A stretch of DNA of 64,000 nt from Rhodospirillales bacterium (GTDB taxonomy: Bacteria; Pseudomonadota; Alphaproteobacteria; Rhodospirillales; Magnetospirillaceae). The stretch is from NCBI GenBank assembly GCA_019455065.1, contig JACFNC010000020.1, forward strand, positions 228-64,227. Direction: 5' to 3'. Of this stretch, positions 63,302-64,000 are shown piece by piece; position 1 is the first letter of the stretch; each line of letters starts with the position of its first letter. Position numbers and translations under genes: made by a program. The notes beneath the pieces were generated by a model. The model was given only the letters and a program-made list of their open reading frames with translations. It did no database searches and was not told the DNA's origin.

Positions 63302-64000
63302 CTAGTCCTCGCGCCAGGCGCGCGGCAGGGCCTGGGTGATGGGGGACGCGATGTAGTCGAACGCGGTGCGCCGGCCGGTGAGGATCAGCGCCTCGGCAGG
63401 CATCCCCGGGTATAGTTCGGCGGGCAAACGCGACAGCGATTCGTCGTCGAGGGATATCCGCGCAAGGTAGTAGGCCTCGCCGCTGACCGGGTCGGCCAGC
63501 CTGTCGGCCGAGACGGTGATCACGGTGCCGTCGGCGGTCGGCGTGAGGCGCTGCTTGAAGGCGGTCAGGCGGACCTGGGCCGCGAGCCCGGGGTGGACGA
63601 CATCGATGTCCTCGGGCCGCACCCGTGCCTCGACCACAAGGCGGTCGTCATCCGGCACGATGTCGAGAATGGCCTCGCCCGGTCCCACGACACCGCCCGT
63701 GGTGTGGAACCTCATGTTGACGACGATCCCGGGCTTCGGTGCCCGAACCACGGTCCGCCGGAGGCTGTCCTCGATCTCGGCCAACTCCTGGCGCGTGTCG
63801 TGCACCAGCATCTCCGTCTCCCGGTCGTCGGCGGCGACCTCTTCCATACGCCGGTTCCTGAGGTTGATGATCTCCAGTTCGGTGCCGGCCATGCTCTGGC
63901 GCACCCGCGCCATGCGGGCGAGGTGCTCGCCGCGCTCGCCCTCCAGCCGTGCCGCCTCGCGCTGCAGGGCGAGCAGGCGGGGCTTTTGTCCAAGGCCGCT
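63302..64000 (-). CDS. HlyD-type membrane fusion protein, C-terminal part (truncated by window)
   Basis: The open frame runs past the window edge on the minus strand, so only the last 232 residues are seen. A coiled coil (LGQKPRLLALQREAARLEGE to TRQELAEIEDSLRR) leads into the lipoyl/barrel region: VRAPKPGIVVNMRFHTTGGV, GEAILDIVPDDDRLVVEARV and YPGMPAEALILTG. This is the adaptor of type I secretion systems; an ABC exporter gene would be expected beyond 64000. Confidence 0.88.
   Translation of the reverse strand, partial: SGLGQKPRLLALQREAARLEGERGEHLARMARVRQSMAGTELEIINLRNRRMEEVAADDRETEMLVHDTRQELAEIEDSLRRTVVRAPKPGIVVNMRFHTTGGVVGPGEAILDIVPDDDRLVVEARVRPEDIDVVHPGLAAQVRLTAFKQRLTPTADGTVITVSADRLADPVSGEAYYLARISLDDESLSRLPAELYPGMPAEALILTGRRTAFDYIASPITQALPRAWRED

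Overview
The window comes from a high-GC alphaproteobacterium, most likely a member of the Rhodospirillales (Magnetospirillum/Rhodospirillum-like). This rests on familiar alphaproteobacterial gene orders: rpsF-rpsR-DUF2232-rplI, dnaB-alr, cvpA-purF, fabD-fabG-acpP-fabF-mltG, yicC-gmk, and lptD-surA-pdxA-rsmA. DUF2794, dmdC-type acyl-CoA dehydrogenase and the intergenic repeat families (GTCATTGCGAGG..., GTCATTCCCGCG...) point the same way. The species is an inference; no rRNA or other marker is present.

Region 1 (about 1-19614) is the structural and lysis half of a siphovirus-type prophage or gene-transfer-agent-like element, all on the + strand. Terminase, portal and any integrase must lie left of the window, if they exist. 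The order is scaffold, P22-type coat, connector/neck genes, tail terminator, tail tube, a tail assembly chaperone made with a probable -1 frameshift, a very short tape measure, then GTA-type tail-tip genes (DUF2460, DUF2163, NlpC/P60). The usual single large tail-tip protein is split in two. The first half carries a beta-propeller, and an alginate-lyase-like protein sits between the halves. A 932-residue fibre with a LamG-like domain, a secreted DUF5602 protein flanked by terminator-like hairpins, and a holin/membrane protein/lysozyme cassette complete the block. Many of the wider gaps inside it hold chromosomal repeat elements, which suggests long residence in the host lineage.

Region 2 (19678-24803): carbonic anhydrase, DUF2794, a thioredoxin-fold peroxiredoxin-like protein, then an envelope/ribosome set of TPR membrane protein, bamB and der. 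Region 3 (24983-37203, minus strand) is housekeeping: rpsF-rpsR-DUF2232-rplI ending at a strong hairpin; cfa with its own promoter; dnaB-alr-mlaE-mlaF as overlapping genes with a consensus DnaA box upstream; then radA-cvpA-purF-SDR.

Region 4 (37389-48169, mostly +): fatty acid synthesis (fabD, fabG, acpP, fabF) and mltG, then an accessory island of PilZ protein, methyltransferase, SDR and a HepT/MntA toxin-antitoxin pair between mltG and yicC-gmk, then an M23 peptidase overlapping a bactofilin. Region 5 (48179-54636, minus) is the outer-membrane biogenesis operon lptF-lptD-surA-pdxA-rsmA, with no lptG between lptF and lptD. Region 6 (54717-64000): acyl-CoA dehydrogenase, FAD-linked oxidase and Sua5/TsaC on the minus strand, two tandem hemerythrin-like-EAL proteins, a site-2 protease with CBS domains, and the C-terminal part of an HlyD-type adaptor cut by the window edge.

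No tRNA, rRNA, CRISPR array or transposase was found.
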